Source: CAZUMH01 sp964621645
Lineage (GTDB): Bacteria; Zhuqueibacterota; QNDG01; JAGLOF01
Reading direction: 5' to 3'
Length of the DNA: 64,000 nt
NCBI GenBank assembly: GCA_964621645.1
Contig: CAZUMH010000005.1
Location: 1-64,000 of the forward strand
Below are positions 16,055-26,408 of the stretch, piece after piece (the first letter of the stretch is position 1; every line of letters begins with the position of its first letter). The position numbers and the translations under genes are program-made. The notes under the pieces were generated by a model. The model searched no databases, was not told where the DNA came from, and saw nothing but the letters and a program-made list of their open reading frames with translations.

Positions 16055-18319
16055 ATGGTCTCCCGGATTCGATTCAGTTTGTGGATTCTCGCCGCGACCC
16101 TGGCAGCCGCCGTTCCCCAAAGCGCCGCCCAGGGCACCCTGGCAGATTACCAGCGCGCCGACTCCCTCCGTATCTGGGCGGAAAGAAGCGTATACAACAC
16201 TCCTCAAAATTTAGTATGGATCGGGTCCTCTCACCGTTTTGTCTACCGCCGGGAGACAGGCCGGGGCAGAGAGTTCATTTTGGTGGATACGGACCAGAAA
16301 TCGAGCGGCCCAGCCTTCGACCATGAGCAACTGGCCGACTCTCTATCCGCGGTAACGGGACGGGAATACCGGGCCGATCGTCTTCCTTTCAAGGAGATTC
16401 ATCTCAGCGAGGACGGGAATACACTCCGCTTTCGCCTGGAGGGAGTGGAGTTTACCTGTGATCTGACTGATTATTGCTGTCGCAGGATTACTAAAACGGA
16501 TTCGGAAGAAAAACGCCGGAACCGCCTCTCCCAGAATGATAACACCTCCCACACAGTCATCTCTCCGGACAGCAGCCGGGAGGCCTTTATCCGGGATTTT
16601 AATGTATTCGTACGCCGCCGGGATGACAGCCGCGAGACGCGGCTCAGTTTCGACGGCAACGAGGGGGACTATTACAGCGACGATTTCCTCTGGTCACCGG
16701 ATTCGCGGAAACTGGTCACCCGCCATGTCAAACCGGGATTCGAACGCCGCGTCTACTATATCGAATCATCTCCCGAAGACCAGCTCCAGCCGAAGCTCAC
16801 CAGCCGCGTCTACCCCAAGCCCGGGGACAACATCACCATTCGCAAGCCCGCCCTCTTCGACGTGGCCACGGGCCGACAGCTGCCGCTGGACGACTCCCTC
16901 TTTCACAATCCCTACTACATCAGCGACATCGAATGGTACGCCAACAGCCGCGGCTTCACCTTCCAGTACAACCAGAGAGGGCACCAGGTCTACCGCGTCA
17001 TCGAGGTGGATGCGACCAGCGGGACACCCCGTGCCCTGGTGGATGAGCACAGCGAAACCTTCTTCTGCTACTATGGCAAACTCTTCTGCCGCTTGGTCTC
17101 GGAGGGACAGGAGCTCATCTGGATGTCCGAGCGCGACGGCTGGAACCACCTCTACCTGTACGACACCCGGACCGGTAAGGTGAAAAATCGGATCACGCAG
17201 GGACGCTGGGTGGTGCGACGCGTCCTCTGGGTGGACGAGACCAGACGCCGCATCTACTTTTACGGCAGCGGCCGTGAGAAAGGTGAAGATCCCTACTACC
17301 TCAACCTCTACCGCGTGAATTTCGACGGTTCCGGCCTCATTCGCCTCACCAGCGGCCGCGGTACCCACCAGGTGATATTCTCGCTGGATCATGAGTATTT
17401 CACCGATCTTTATTCCGAGGTGAATTCCCCTCCGCGGGCCGAACTCCGCCGTACCGAGGACGGCGGCCTGGTCATGAAGCTGGAACGGACCGACACCGCT
17501 GACCTTCTCGCTCTGGGCTGGCAGGCTCCCGAGCCCTTCTGCGCCAAAGGTCGGGATGGCGTCAATGACATCTGGGGCGTCATCTGGCGGCCCACCACCT
17601 TCGATCCGGCCAAGAAATACCGGGTAATCGAATATATCTACGCCGGTCCCCACAACTCCTTCGTGCCCAAATCCTTCAATCCCTGGTTCTCTCAGCAGTC
17701 CCTGACGGAACTGGGTTTCATCGTGGTCCAAATCGACGGCATGGGCACCTCCAACCGCTCAAAAGCCTTTCACGACGTCTGCTACAAGAACATCAAGGAC
17801 GCCGGCTTCCCGGACCGCATCCTCTGGCACCAGGCCCTGGCCCGAAAGTATCCCTGGTATAACATCAAGGAGGGTGTGGGCATCTACGGTCATTCTGCGG
17901 GAGGACAGAACTCCACCGGCGCTCTTCTTTTCCATCCTGATTTCTACACCGTGGCCGTCTCCTCCTGCGGCTGCCATGACAACCGCATGGACAAGATCTC
18001 CTGGAACGAGCAGTGGATGGGCTACCCAGTTGGCCAAGAATACGCCGACAACTCCAACGTGACCCACGCCTCCCGTCTCGAAGGCAAACTCTTCCTTATC
18101 GTGGGAGAGATGGACACCAACGTCGACCCCTCTTCCACCATGCAGCTGGTCAACGCCCTGGTCAAGGCCAAGAAGGATTTCGACCTGCTGGTTCTTCCTG
18201 GCGTGGGCCACTCCATCGGCGGCGACTACGGCGAACGGCGGCGGCGGGATTTCTTCGTGCGGAACCTGTTAGGGGTCTCGCCCCCGGATTGGAACAGGCT
18301 GCTCGCCGGGGAAGAGTAA
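16055..18319 (+). CDS. Secreted S9 peptidase, dipeptidyl peptidase IV-like
   Basis: This 754-residue secreted serine peptidase has a signal peptide ending near residue 26 (AAAVPQSAAQ). An eight-bladed-propeller-type N-terminal domain (about 50-480; several SPDSxK repeats) precedes the alpha/beta hydrolase domain, which has Ser614 in GIYGHSAGG, Asp in VGEMDTNVDPSS and His in LPGVGHSIGG. DPP-IV-type enzymes clip X-Pro or X-Ala dipeptides from N-termini. It sits between GH127-like and glycosidase genes, which suggests that peptide parts of glycoproteins are processed together with their glycans. AAGGAGG precedes the start. Confidence 0.92.
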   Translation: MVSRIRFSLWILAATLAAAVPQSAAQGTLADYQRADSLRIWAERSVYNTPQNLVWIGSSHRFVYRRETGRGREFILVDTDQKSSGPAFDHEQLADSLSAVTGREYRADRLPFKEIHLSEDGNTLRFRLEGVEFTCDLTDYCCRRITKTDSEEKRRNRLSQNDNTSHTVISPDSSREAFIRDFNVFVRRRDDSRETRLSFDGNEGDYYSDDFLWSPDSRKLVTRHVKPGFERRVYYIESSPEDQLQPKLTSRVYPKPGDNITIRKPALFDVATGRQLPLDDSLFHNPYYISDIEWYANSRGFTFQYNQRGHQVYRVIEVDATSGTPRALVDEHSETFFCYYGKLFCRLVSEGQELIWMSERDGWNHLYLYDTRTGKVKNRITQGRWVVRRVLWVDETRRRIYFYGSGREKGEDPYYLNLYRVNFDGSGLIRLTSGRGTHQVIFSLDHEYFTDLYSEVNSPPRAELRRTEDGGLVMKLERTDTADLLALGWQAPEPFCAKGRDGVNDIWGVIWRPTTFDPAKKYRVIEYIYAGPHNSFVPKSFNPWFSQQSLTELGFIVVQIDGMGTSNRSKAFHDVCYKNIKDAGFPDRILWHQALARKYPWYNIKEGVGIYGHSAGGQNSTGALLFHPDFYTVAVSSCGCHDNRMDKISWNEQWMGYPVGQEYADNSNVTHASRLEGKLFLIVGEMDTNVDPSSTMQLVNALVKAKKDFDLLVLPGVGHSIGGDYGERRRRDFFVRNLLGVSPPDWNRLLAGEE

Positions 18320-18351
18320 CCTCCATTTCTCTTTTTCGAAAGGGGACATCC

Positions 18352-19218
18352 ATGAAAAAAACAGCTATTCTTTCAGTCTCTCTATGGTTGGCGTTTTCGC
18401 TTACAGGACCACTCCCGGCCCAAACGCAAAATTCTTCTCTCGATTTCATGAAAATTGCCGATAATCTCTACCTGATCAAGGGGGGCCGGGGCGCCAACAG
18501 CGGCCTCTTTATCGGAGATAACGGCGTGCTTGTCATCGACAGCAAGATGGACCAGGCCTCCGCCACGGCCATCTTCAAGAAGATCAGAGAGCTCACCGAT
18601 CTCCCCCTGCTCTATCTGGTCAACACCCACAGCGACGGGGACCATACCAGCGGCAACCGCTATTTCCCCAGATCGATAAAAATCATCGCCCACGCCAACT
18701 GCCGCAAAGAGCTCTTCCTGCCCGTCCGGGACGGTGCTCCCTCAGCCTGGCAGGAATACCCCTTAAGTCACTATCTGCCCTCCATCACCTTTCAGGATAA
18801 AATGGAACTCTATCTGGGCGGCAGCAAGATGGAACTCTGGTACTTCGGCGTCGGCCACACCACTGGAGACGCGGTGGTCTATTTCCCTCGGGAGAAGATC
18901 GCCTTTCTGGGGGATTTGATTTTCCTGAACCGGCCCCAGCTCATCCATGCATATAAAGGGGGGAACTCCTTCTCCTATGTAGAAACGCTCGGGAAAATGT
19001 TGGAAACACTGCCGGCCCGGGTCTTCTGCAGCGGTCACGCCGATCCGGTGGGCCGGAAAGATGTGGAAACCTGTCTCGCCGACATGAAAAAACGGCAGGA
19101 AAAAATCCGCTCCTTAATGGCTGCCGGGAAAGATCTCCCCGCCATTCTGGAGCAGTTTCCCCAGGAAGAAGGCAATCTGGTAACGATCATCCACGATGAA
19201 ATCACCAGGGGATATTGA
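18352..19218 (+). CDS. Secreted metallo-beta-lactamase fold hydrolase
   Basis: This 288-residue MBL-fold protein has a signal peptide (about residues 1-23, ending PLPAQ). The start at 18352 is chosen because the signal peptide begins there and GGGGACATC lies upstream; the longer frame overlaps the S9 gene. The metal motif is H93-S-D95-G-D97-H98 (NTHSDGDHTSGN), a common variant in which the second His is Asp. HTTGDAVVYFP and a GHAD motif near the end complete the site. Related periplasmic MBL proteins are quinoprotein-relay or thioesterase-like; the substrate is unknown. It follows the S9 gene by 32 bp. Confidence 0.87.
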   Translation: MKKTAILSVSLWLAFSLTGPLPAQTQNSSLDFMKIADNLYLIKGGRGANSGLFIGDNGVLVIDSKMDQASATAIFKKIRELTDLPLLYLVNTHSDGDHTSGNRYFPRSIKIIAHANCRKELFLPVRDGAPSAWQEYPLSHYLPSITFQDKMELYLGGSKMELWYFGVGHTTGDAVVYFPREKIAFLGDLIFLNRPQLIHAYKGGNSFSYVETLGKMLETLPARVFCSGHADPVGRKDVETCLADMKKRQEKIRSLMAAGKDLPAILEQFPQEEGNLVTIIHDEITRGY

Positions 19219-19471
19219 TGAATCACCGTTCCACCTTGGCATGTCATTGATATCGTATGATTATCCCCGGTCCTCACCATCTGATTTCATGTAGTGTCGG
19301 CTGCTGTTTCGCTGTTGCGTATCTCTCCCTGGAACCATGCAATGACCTGGCAGAGGGAGAAAGAATAAGGGAGCGATTCTCAGCAGCTGAGGCCAGGGGA
19401 CGGAAACCTCATCCAGGCTTCACGGCTGATGGATATAATTTATCCGCTGTTAATATAATTGGAGTGGCACC

Positions 19472-21868
19472 GTGATAAAAAAATACCTGATGTTCGCTGT
19501 TATTATTCTTTCTTTCGGAACCATCCGGGCCCAGGACACTATCTTTCCGGGAGCGGATGAACGAACCCCATCCCGCGCCGAATACTTCTCCTGGATCAAC
19601 AACACCAACGAAGGCGCCACCGAGAAGCAGACCCTGATCAACCTGGAATTTTTCAACTGGCTGCAGCGCCGCTACGGCATGCAGCTGGATATCTACGCCT
19701 TCGATGCCGGAGCCATCGACGGCAAACGTTTTTATGGATCGATCCATTCGGAACGGTTCACCCGGCAGTTTCCCCGCGGCTTCGATCCAATCTACAAGAA
19801 AGCAAAAAGCATGGGAGTCCGGTTGGGAGTATGGGGCGGACCGGACGGGTTCGGCGATACTCCTGAGGAGGAGCGGGCCCGTATCGAACAAATGGTCTCC
19901 CTCTGCCTGGATTATAATTTTGCACTCTTCAAATTTGACGCTGTCTGCGGCCCATTGCGCCCGGAGAAAGAAGATGCCTTCATCACCATGATGAAGAAAT
20001 GCCGGCAGTACTGCCCGGACCTTATCCTGCTCAATCATCGCCTGGGACTGCGCAGAGCCAAACAGTACGCCACCACCTTTCTCTGGCAGGGATGGGAAAC
20101 CTACATCGATGTCTTCATGAACAACTGGATGACCGCGCTCCATCACCGTGCCGCCGCCCTTAGCCGCGGCCTGCCTCCGGATCTCGAGCGGCTCACCGAA
20201 GATCACGGCGTCTGCCTCTCTTCCTGTCTCGATTACTGGGAGGATGACCTGGTGCTGCAGGCCTTCAACCGCGGCCTCATCCTGGCGCCCCAGCTCTACG
20301 GCAATCCCTGGTTGCTGCGGGATGACGAGTTTCCCCTGCTTGCCCGCATTTTCACCCTGCACCGTAAATACCGGGACATCCTGGTACAGGGCCTGCTCCT
20401 CCCGGAGGAAACCTGCGGGCCCAACGCCGTGTCCCGCGGGGACGGCTCCACCCGCCTGATTACCCTGCGTAATCTCACTTGGAAGCCGGCGGACTACTCC
20501 CTCGATTTGGATGAGCAGATTGGATTGGAAAATAACGGAAGAATTGAAGTGAGGCGGCTGCATCCGACCGAAGAGATATTGGGACGGTTCGACTACGGTT
20601 CCCGCCTTACCATGACGGTGGAGCCCTTCCGCTCCTGCCTGCTCATCGTTTCCTCTCGTACCATCGATGAACCGACGGTCCGGGGCGCCCCCTTTCAGGT
20701 AACTAGAAACATGGCAGGGAAACCGGTGGAGCTGAACATCCTGGGCTGGCCGGGCGGCAGCGTCGATATCTCTCTGGCCGACGCCTCTCAATACAGCCGG
20801 GTTTTGCTGGACGGAAAGGAGGATACCATCCTGTCTGGCGGCGGGACCCGGAAGGTCACCTTCCCCGGCCGGCCTCTTACGGAGAAGATCCTCCGCAATG
20901 TGGCGGATTTTAATGAAGTCCCTCTGGATTCTCTGGATTGGCGTCCCCTCTACGAAGCCACCGTCTTCTCTGCCGACAACAACGCCCTGGAAGTCCGCAG
21001 TCTGGAGCGTTCCGGCTGGAGCAGCATCCCCCAGGTGCGGGCCGCCCAGGAGGCTTTCTTCAGTCAGCCGGTCTTCGTTCAGCGGGGTGTCTGGGACAAA
21101 AATCTCTTTGACGGTTCTCTGGAGACCGGCTTCTGGCCCAGTAAAAAGTATAACCGGCCGGTGGTTATCGAAGGCGGCTGCCTGCGACTCGATCTGGGGA
21201 AAATAACCGACCTGGACAAAATCGTCATTAAAGTGGGCGATACCTTCTCCCTGCATCCCCTGCTGAAAGAGGAAGGCAACCATGTCGAGGTCTCGGACGA
21301 TCTCATCCATTGGCGCACCATCACCTATCTCGCCGGACTGGTGATGGAAATACCTCTCTCCCGGCCGGTTCGCTATCTGCGTTTCAAATATTTCCCCTCG
21401 CGTATTCTGGAGATCGAAGGCTATAAAGACGGCAGAATGGTGGATCGCGGGACATGGCGCGCCTCCAACCTGTTCGCCCATCCGGACCGGCTGCAAGCCG
21501 CAAAAATATGGCGGGCCCAGTTGCAGCTTCAGGAGATTGCCCCCCACAGCTACCTCTGCATCGCCCTGAACGGAGAGCATGGGGAAGAAGGTGCCTATGT
21601 GGGAGCGAAAATCGACGGCATCCTGCGGGGGGCCCCGGACCGGGCCGTTTCCTATCCTTCCAATACCTGGGAGTATCTGGTAGGCGGCAGCGATAAAAAC
21701 TACACCTATTACATCCCGCTGCGGAGTGAAGACATCGGTAAGCTAATCGAGCTTTATGTCATAGGATTCAATGAAGAAAAACTTGATTTCCGGCCGGAAG
21801 CCTATATCAACGCTTATCCGGTTCCCTATAAAAGCATACCGCTGCTTTTAGACCGGAAATCGAAGTAA
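19472..21868 (+). CDS. Putative glycoside hydrolase: GH-D-like barrel plus discoidin-like domain
   Basis: This 798-residue secreted protein (signal peptide to about residue 21) starts with GTG, with GGAG 7 bp upstream. I cannot place it in a named family with confidence. Residues 50-345 look like a (beta/alpha)8 barrel of the GH27/36/31 type: RLGVWGGPDG at 117-126, then FKFDAVCG with Asp156 as candidate nucleophile. Residues 345-395 resemble the C-terminal beta-sandwich of such enzymes. Residues 540-660 look like an F5/8C (discoidin/CBM32-like) domain, with LFDGSLETGFWPS, LRLDLGKITDLDKI and VEVSDDLIHWR. An all-beta tail follows. An alpha-galactosidase-type or arabinopyranosidase-type activity is the best guess, given its position between GH127 genes. 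Confidence 0.65.
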   Translation: MIKKYLMFAVIILSFGTIRAQDTIFPGADERTPSRAEYFSWINNTNEGATEKQTLINLEFFNWLQRRYGMQLDIYAFDAGAIDGKRFYGSIHSERFTRQFPRGFDPIYKKAKSMGVRLGVWGGPDGFGDTPEEERARIEQMVSLCLDYNFALFKFDAVCGPLRPEKEDAFITMMKKCRQYCPDLILLNHRLGLRRAKQYATTFLWQGWETYIDVFMNNWMTALHHRAAALSRGLPPDLERLTEDHGVCLSSCLDYWEDDLVLQAFNRGLILAPQLYGNPWLLRDDEFPLLARIFTLHRKYRDILVQGLLLPEETCGPNAVSRGDGSTRLITLRNLTWKPADYSLDLDEQIGLENNGRIEVRRLHPTEEILGRFDYGSRLTMTVEPFRSCLLIVSSRTIDEPTVRGAPFQVTRNMAGKPVELNILGWPGGSVDISLADASQYSRVLLDGKEDTILSGGGTRKVTFPGRPLTEKILRNVADFNEVPLDSLDWRPLYEATVFSADNNALEVRSLERSGWSSIPQVRAAQEAFFSQPVFVQRGVWDKNLFDGSLETGFWPSKKYNRPVVIEGGCLRLDLGKITDLDKIVIKVGDTFSLHPLLKEEGNHVEVSDDLIHWRTITYLAGLVMEIPLSRPVRYLRFKYFPSRILEIEGYKDGRMVDRGTWRASNLFAHPDRLQAAKIWRAQLQLQEIAPHSYLCIALNGEHGEEGAYVGAKIDGILRGAPDRAVSYPSNTWEYLVGGSDKNYTYYIPLRSEDIGKLIELYVIGFNEEKLDFRPEAYINAYPVPYKSIPLLLDRKSK

Positions 21869-21883
21869 CCGAAGGAGGATTAT

Positions 21884-23869
21884 ATGTCACGCACCCTGTC
21901 AGGAAAAGGAAGCCCTCGGATGCTTCCTCTGCTGCTGCTCGGCGCGCTGGTTCTCACAATTTCAGGCTGTGCCCCCAAGACCCCCAGCGGCGATTATTTC
22001 ATAACTCCCGTTCCCTTTACCAGCGTCACGGTGAAAGACGGATTCTGGACTCCCCGCATGGAGACCAACCGGCGGGTGACCATCCCCTACGCCTTCAAGA
22101 TGTGTGAGGAGACCGGCCGCATCAATAACTTTGCCGTGGCCGGAGGGATGAAAAAGGGATCCCACACCGGCTACCGCTTCAACGATTCCGACCTTTACAA
22201 GGTGATCGAAGGAGCGGCCTACTCCCTGCATCTCCACCCCGATCCGAAACTGGAAGCTTATGTGGACAGTGTCATCGATCTCATCGCCGCCGCCCAGGAG
22301 AAGGACGGCTATCTGTACACCGCAAAAACCGCCTTCGATCCAGACAATCCCTCGGTTCGGGTAAAGGACCGCTGGGACAATATCCAAAACGATCACGAAC
22401 TCTACTGCGCGGGCCATATGTATGAGGCGGCCATTGCCTACTATCACGCCACCGGTTCCCGCAAACTGCTTGATGTGGCCATCAGGAACGCGGATCTCAT
22501 AGACAGTGTCTTCGGCCCCCAGGGCCTCCGCTATCCGCCGGGACACCAGGAGATCGAGATCGGCCTGGCCAAACTCTACCGGGAGACCGGTGAGAAGCGC
22601 TATCTGAGGCTGGCCAAGTTCTTTCTGGACCAGCGGGGGGACTCTACCGGCCATATGCTCTATGGTGAATACGCCCAGGATCACAAGCCGGTCACGGAAC
22701 AGACCGAAGCGGTCGGACATGCCGTGCGGGCCGCCTATATGTACAGCGGCATGGCGGATATTGCTGCACTCACCGGCAGCAAGGATTATATACAGGCGAT
22801 AAAAACCATCTGGAACGATGTTGTCGGCACAAAGCTGTACGTGACCGGCGGCATCGGCGCCACCGGCGGCAATGAAGGATTCGGCGGCCCCTATAATCTT
22901 CCCAACAGCACCGCCTACTGCGAGACCTGCGCCTCCATCGCCAACGCCATGTGGAACCACCGTCTCTTTCTCATGACCGGCGACGCCAAGTACATGGACG
23001 TCGTGGAACGAATCATCTACAACAGCTTCCTCTCCGGGATCTCCATGAAGGGGGACCGTTTTTTCTATGACAACCCCCTGGCCAGCGAGACCGGTAAGGA
23101 AAGATCCCCCTGGTTCAGCTGTGCCTGCTGTCCCAGCAATGTGGTGCGCTTCCTGCCCTCCCTCCCCGGCTATATCTACGGGTACCGCGGCCGGGACATT
23201 TACGTGAATCTCTTCATCAGCGGTGAAGCCGAGATAATCATAGACGATGTCCCGGTTCGCATCATCCAGCATAGTAACTACCCCTGGAAGGGTGAGATTA
23301 AACTTCAGATCAAACCCGGGGCTGTCATGCCGCTGACCCTGAACATCCGCCTGCCCGGCTGGGCTATGAATAAACCGGTCCCCAGCTCCCTTTACTCATT
23401 CCTCTCATCTGATCAATCCGGAATACACCTGCAGGTAAACGGCGAAGACGTCGAGCTTGATCAGGAGAAGGGCTATGCCCGGGTGAAACGGATCTGGCAG
23501 GTGGGGGACGAGATGGTCCTGCACCTTCCCGTGCCGATACGCCGGATCACGGCTCTGGACAGCGTCGTGGCGGACCGGGGCAAGGTGGCACTGGAGAGGG
23601 GCCCCATCGTCTACTGCGCCGAGGGTATCGATCAGCCGCAGAAACAGGTCAAGAATATACTGTTACCGGATGAAGCGAATCTTGTCGCCGAATTCGACCC
23701 CGATCTGCTGCATGGAGTGGAGATCATCAAGGGCGAAGGGCTCGTAGCAAAACAGGCGCAGGATACTATTCTGAATCGGGAACCGGTTGCCATTCAGCTG
23801 ATCCCCTACTATGCCTGGGCCCACCGGGGCAAAACCCCCATGACCGTCTGGATCGATCGAGGGAAGTAG
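21884..23869 (+). CDS. GH127 beta-L-arabinofuranosidase, lipoprotein
   Basis: This 661-residue lipoprotein (lipobox ISGC, Cys29) closely follows the HypBA1 pattern. It would release L-arabinose from beta-L-Araf-containing oligosaccharides such as those on hydroxyproline. The catalytic and zinc residues are visible: Glu331 in the GGIGATGGNEGFG loop (acid/base), Glu347 and Cys349 in YCETCAS, and Cys415-Cys416 in FSCACCPSN (Cys415 by analogy the nucleophile). The start has AAGGAGG upstream and is 15 bp after the preceding glycosidase gene, so co-transcription is likely. It is a paralogue of the gene at 31547. Confidence 0.95.
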   Translation: MSRTLSGKGSPRMLPLLLLGALVLTISGCAPKTPSGDYFITPVPFTSVTVKDGFWTPRMETNRRVTIPYAFKMCEETGRINNFAVAGGMKKGSHTGYRFNDSDLYKVIEGAAYSLHLHPDPKLEAYVDSVIDLIAAAQEKDGYLYTAKTAFDPDNPSVRVKDRWDNIQNDHELYCAGHMYEAAIAYYHATGSRKLLDVAIRNADLIDSVFGPQGLRYPPGHQEIEIGLAKLYRETGEKRYLRLAKFFLDQRGDSTGHMLYGEYAQDHKPVTEQTEAVGHAVRAAYMYSGMADIAALTGSKDYIQAIKTIWNDVVGTKLYVTGGIGATGGNEGFGGPYNLPNSTAYCETCASIANAMWNHRLFLMTGDAKYMDVVERIIYNSFLSGISMKGDRFFYDNPLASETGKERSPWFSCACCPSNVVRFLPSLPGYIYGYRGRDIYVNLFISGEAEIIIDDVPVRIIQHSNYPWKGEIKLQIKPGAVMPLTLNIRLPGWAMNKPVPSSLYSFLSSDQSGIHLQVNGEDVELDQEKGYARVKRIWQVGDEMVLHLPVPIRRITALDSVVADRGKVALERGPIVYCAEGIDQPQKQVKNILLPDEANLVAEFDPDLLHGVEIIKGEGLVAKQAQDTILNREPVAIQLIPYYAWAHRGKTPMTVWIDRGK

Positions 23870-23979
23870 ACCGTTCTGCCTGTCGGACTTCCGGGGCCGG
23901 GTATCATTGCAACTGATGGAGCGGATTTTCCCCGGGAATCCGTTTATAATCAATTGGTATATACCAGCGGAGGATGACA

Positions 23980-26376
23980 ATGCGGAGACTTTTCCCGTCG
24001 TTAGTGATATGTGCTCTGTCGTTCAGCGGTAGGGCTGCACCCCAGGCCCCTCCTCTTGATCCAACCACGGTCCTCTGGTATACGCATCCGGCCGACAAAT
24101 GGGAAAATGCCTTCCCGGTAGGTAACGGCCGGTTGGGGGCCATGGTCTTCGGCGGCTGGGATGAAGAGCGCATCCAGATCAACGAGGAGACCTGCTGGTC
24201 CGGGGGACCCTACTCCACCACGGTGAAGGGAGCCCGGAAGCATCTCGCGGAGATCCAGCAGCTTATCTTTACCGGCAAGTATCGCGAAGCCCACAAAGTC
24301 TTCGGCCGCGCTCTCATGGGCTATCCGGTGGAACAGCAGAAGTATCAGTCCCTGGCAAATCTCATCCTTGTATTTCCCGGGAATGCTAAACCTGCGGGAT
24401 ACCATCACCAGCTTGATCTTAGCAGCGGTATCGTCACTACCCGCTACCAACAAAACGGTATCCACTTTCGCCGGGAAGTGTTTGTCTCTCCGGTGGATCA
24501 GGTGATCGTTATCCGCCTGACCGCCTCAAAACCTGGAGCCGTTTCGTTTCGGGCCGAGCTGCGCGGCTGCCGCAATCAGGCCCATTCCAACTATGCCACC
24601 GACTACTTCCGCATGGACGGCGATCCCCCTGATCAGCTGGTGCTGACCGGCAAGTCGGCCGACTACCTGGGTGTCAAGGGCCGTCTCCGTTACGAAGCGC
24701 GTCTGCGGGCCCTGCCCGAGGGCGGCTCTGTCCGGGTGGAGGGCCAATATCTCCAGGTCACTGACGCGGACGCCGTCACGCTTGTTATCGCCGCCGCCAC
24801 CAACTTTGTCGATTTCAGAGACGTGAGCGGCGATCCCCACGGCCGCGTCGCCGCTGTCCTCAAACAGTTAGCCGACAAGGATTTTGCCAGCCTGAAATCA
24901 GCTCAGATGGAGGCCCACCAGCGGCTCTTTGGCCGTGTAGCCATGGATCTGGTAAACGGCCCCAACGGCGGTCTGCCTACCGATGAACGGATCAAAAATT
25001 ATGACGGTACCAACGATCCGGATCTGGCAGCTCTCTGCCTCCAGTTCGGACGCTATCTGCTCATCACCTCATCCCGTCCCGGCACCCAGCCGGCGAATCT
25101 GCAGGGTATCTGGAACGAAGACATGAATCCCAGCTGGGACTCAAAATACACAACAAACATCAACACCGAAATGAACTACTGGCCGGCGGAGGTAGCCAAT
25201 CTGAGCGAATGCGCCGCGCCTCTTTTCAGGATGATAAAAGAGTTGACCGTTCAGGGGAGCGATGTGGCCCGGGAGCATTATGGGGCCCGCGGCTGGGTCT
25301 TCCATCAGAACACTGATCTTTGGCGGGTGGCCGCCCCCATGGACGGCCCCGACTGGGGTGCCTTTACCGCCGGCGGCGCCTGGCTCTGCACCCACCTCTG
25401 GGAACATTACCGCTACACCGGCGAGCGGAATTTTCTCAGAGAATATTACCCGGCAATGAAAGGGAGTGTTGAGTTTTTCCTGGATTTTCTCACCGAGCAT
25501 CCCCGTTTCGGCTGGCTGGTGACCAATCCCTCCACCTCTCCGGAAAATTTTCCCGGGCGGCCGGGCAACGATCCCTTTTATGACGAAGTCTGCGGCTGGG
25601 TCAGTCCCGGCACCACCATCTGTGCCGGTTCCGCCATCGACATGCAGATTCTCTATGACCTCTTTTCCTACACTTTGGAAGCGGCCGCCGTTCTGGGAAA
25701 GGACGATGACCTGGTGAAGCGGCTGAGAGAAGCCAAGGACCGGCTGGCGCCCCCGCTGACAGGGAAAGCCGGCGATCTGCAGGAATGGCTGGAGGATTGG
25801 CCCCAGAAGGAGAAAAGCCACCGGCACATTTCGAATCTGTACGGATTGTTCCCCGGCAATCGTATTTCAGTGGAAGAAACGCCGGACCTGGCCCGGGCCG
25901 CCGCCATGGTGCTGGAGCAGCGCGGTCTGCCGGGAAACGGCTGGTCCTCAGCCTGGAAGACAGCTTGCTGGGCCCGTCTTCATGAAGCGGAAAGGGCGGC
26001 GGATAATTTCCGCTACTATATAGGAAACTATGCGACCACCAGCCTCTTTGCCATCTGCTCCCGGGCCCTGCAGGTGGACGGGGCCCTGGGCATGACCGCC
26101 GCCATTGCTGAAATGCTGATGCAGTCCCACCTGGGATACATCCAGCTGCTGCCGGCCCTGCCCGCCGCCTGGCCCGAGGGCAGGATCAGCGGACTGCGGG
26201 CCCGGGGCGGATTCGAGATCGGGTTTTCCTGGAAAAACGGAGAAATCGACAGCATTACACTTACTTCGCTGCTCGGTAAGCCCTGTACCATTCGTTCGGG
26301 TAAACACAAGGTCACCTTTAACACCGATGCCGGTGCATCCTACACGCTTGACGGCGCTCTTGCCATAGTGGAGTAA
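23980..26376 (+). CDS. GH95 alpha-L-fucosidase / alpha-L-galactosidase
   Basis: This secreted GH95 inverting glycosidase has 798 residues from the second ATG; an ATG two codons earlier is less well spaced from GGAGG. The signal peptide ends near residue 20 (SFSGRAAPQ). Family features are FPVGNGRLGAMVFGG and INEETCWSGG in the N-terminal beta-sandwich, the catalytic Asn393/Asn395 in NINTEMNYWPAEV, and TNPSTSPEN and GNGWSSAWKTACWARL in the alpha/alpha barrel. GH95 enzymes remove alpha-1,2-L-fucose or the structurally similar alpha-L-galactose from plant and host glycans. It sits between GH127 and aminopeptidase genes. Confidence 0.95.
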   Translation: MRRLFPSLVICALSFSGRAAPQAPPLDPTTVLWYTHPADKWENAFPVGNGRLGAMVFGGWDEERIQINEETCWSGGPYSTTVKGARKHLAEIQQLIFTGKYREAHKVFGRALMGYPVEQQKYQSLANLILVFPGNAKPAGYHHQLDLSSGIVTTRYQQNGIHFRREVFVSPVDQVIVIRLTASKPGAVSFRAELRGCRNQAHSNYATDYFRMDGDPPDQLVLTGKSADYLGVKGRLRYEARLRALPEGGSVRVEGQYLQVTDADAVTLVIAAATNFVDFRDVSGDPHGRVAAVLKQLADKDFASLKSAQMEAHQRLFGRVAMDLVNGPNGGLPTDERIKNYDGTNDPDLAALCLQFGRYLLITSSRPGTQPANLQGIWNEDMNPSWDSKYTTNINTEMNYWPAEVANLSECAAPLFRMIKELTVQGSDVAREHYGARGWVFHQNTDLWRVAAPMDGPDWGAFTAGGAWLCTHLWEHYRYTGERNFLREYYPAMKGSVEFFLDFLTEHPRFGWLVTNPSTSPENFPGRPGNDPFYDEVCGWVSPGTTICAGSAIDMQILYDLFSYTLEAAAVLGKDDDLVKRLREAKDRLAPPLTGKAGDLQEWLEDWPQKEKSHRHISNLYGLFPGNRISVEETPDLARAAAMVLEQRGLPGNGWSSAWKTACWARLHEAERAADNFRYYIGNYATTSLFAICSRALQVDGALGMTAAIAEMLMQSHLGYIQLLPALPAAWPEGRISGLRARGGFEIGFSWKNGEIDSITLTSLLGKPCTIRSGKHKVTFNTDAGASYTLDGALAIVE

Positions 26377-26408
26377 CTCATTACATCATGTTGAAGAAGG
26401 GGAATGTC

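Noticed and set aside
19409..21580. Long open frame (about 720 codons) on the minus strand opposite the barrel enzyme
   Set aside because: It is antisense to a gene with a signal peptide and a plausible domain layout, has no recognisable domain or ribosome binding site, and is typical of GC-rich antisense shadows.
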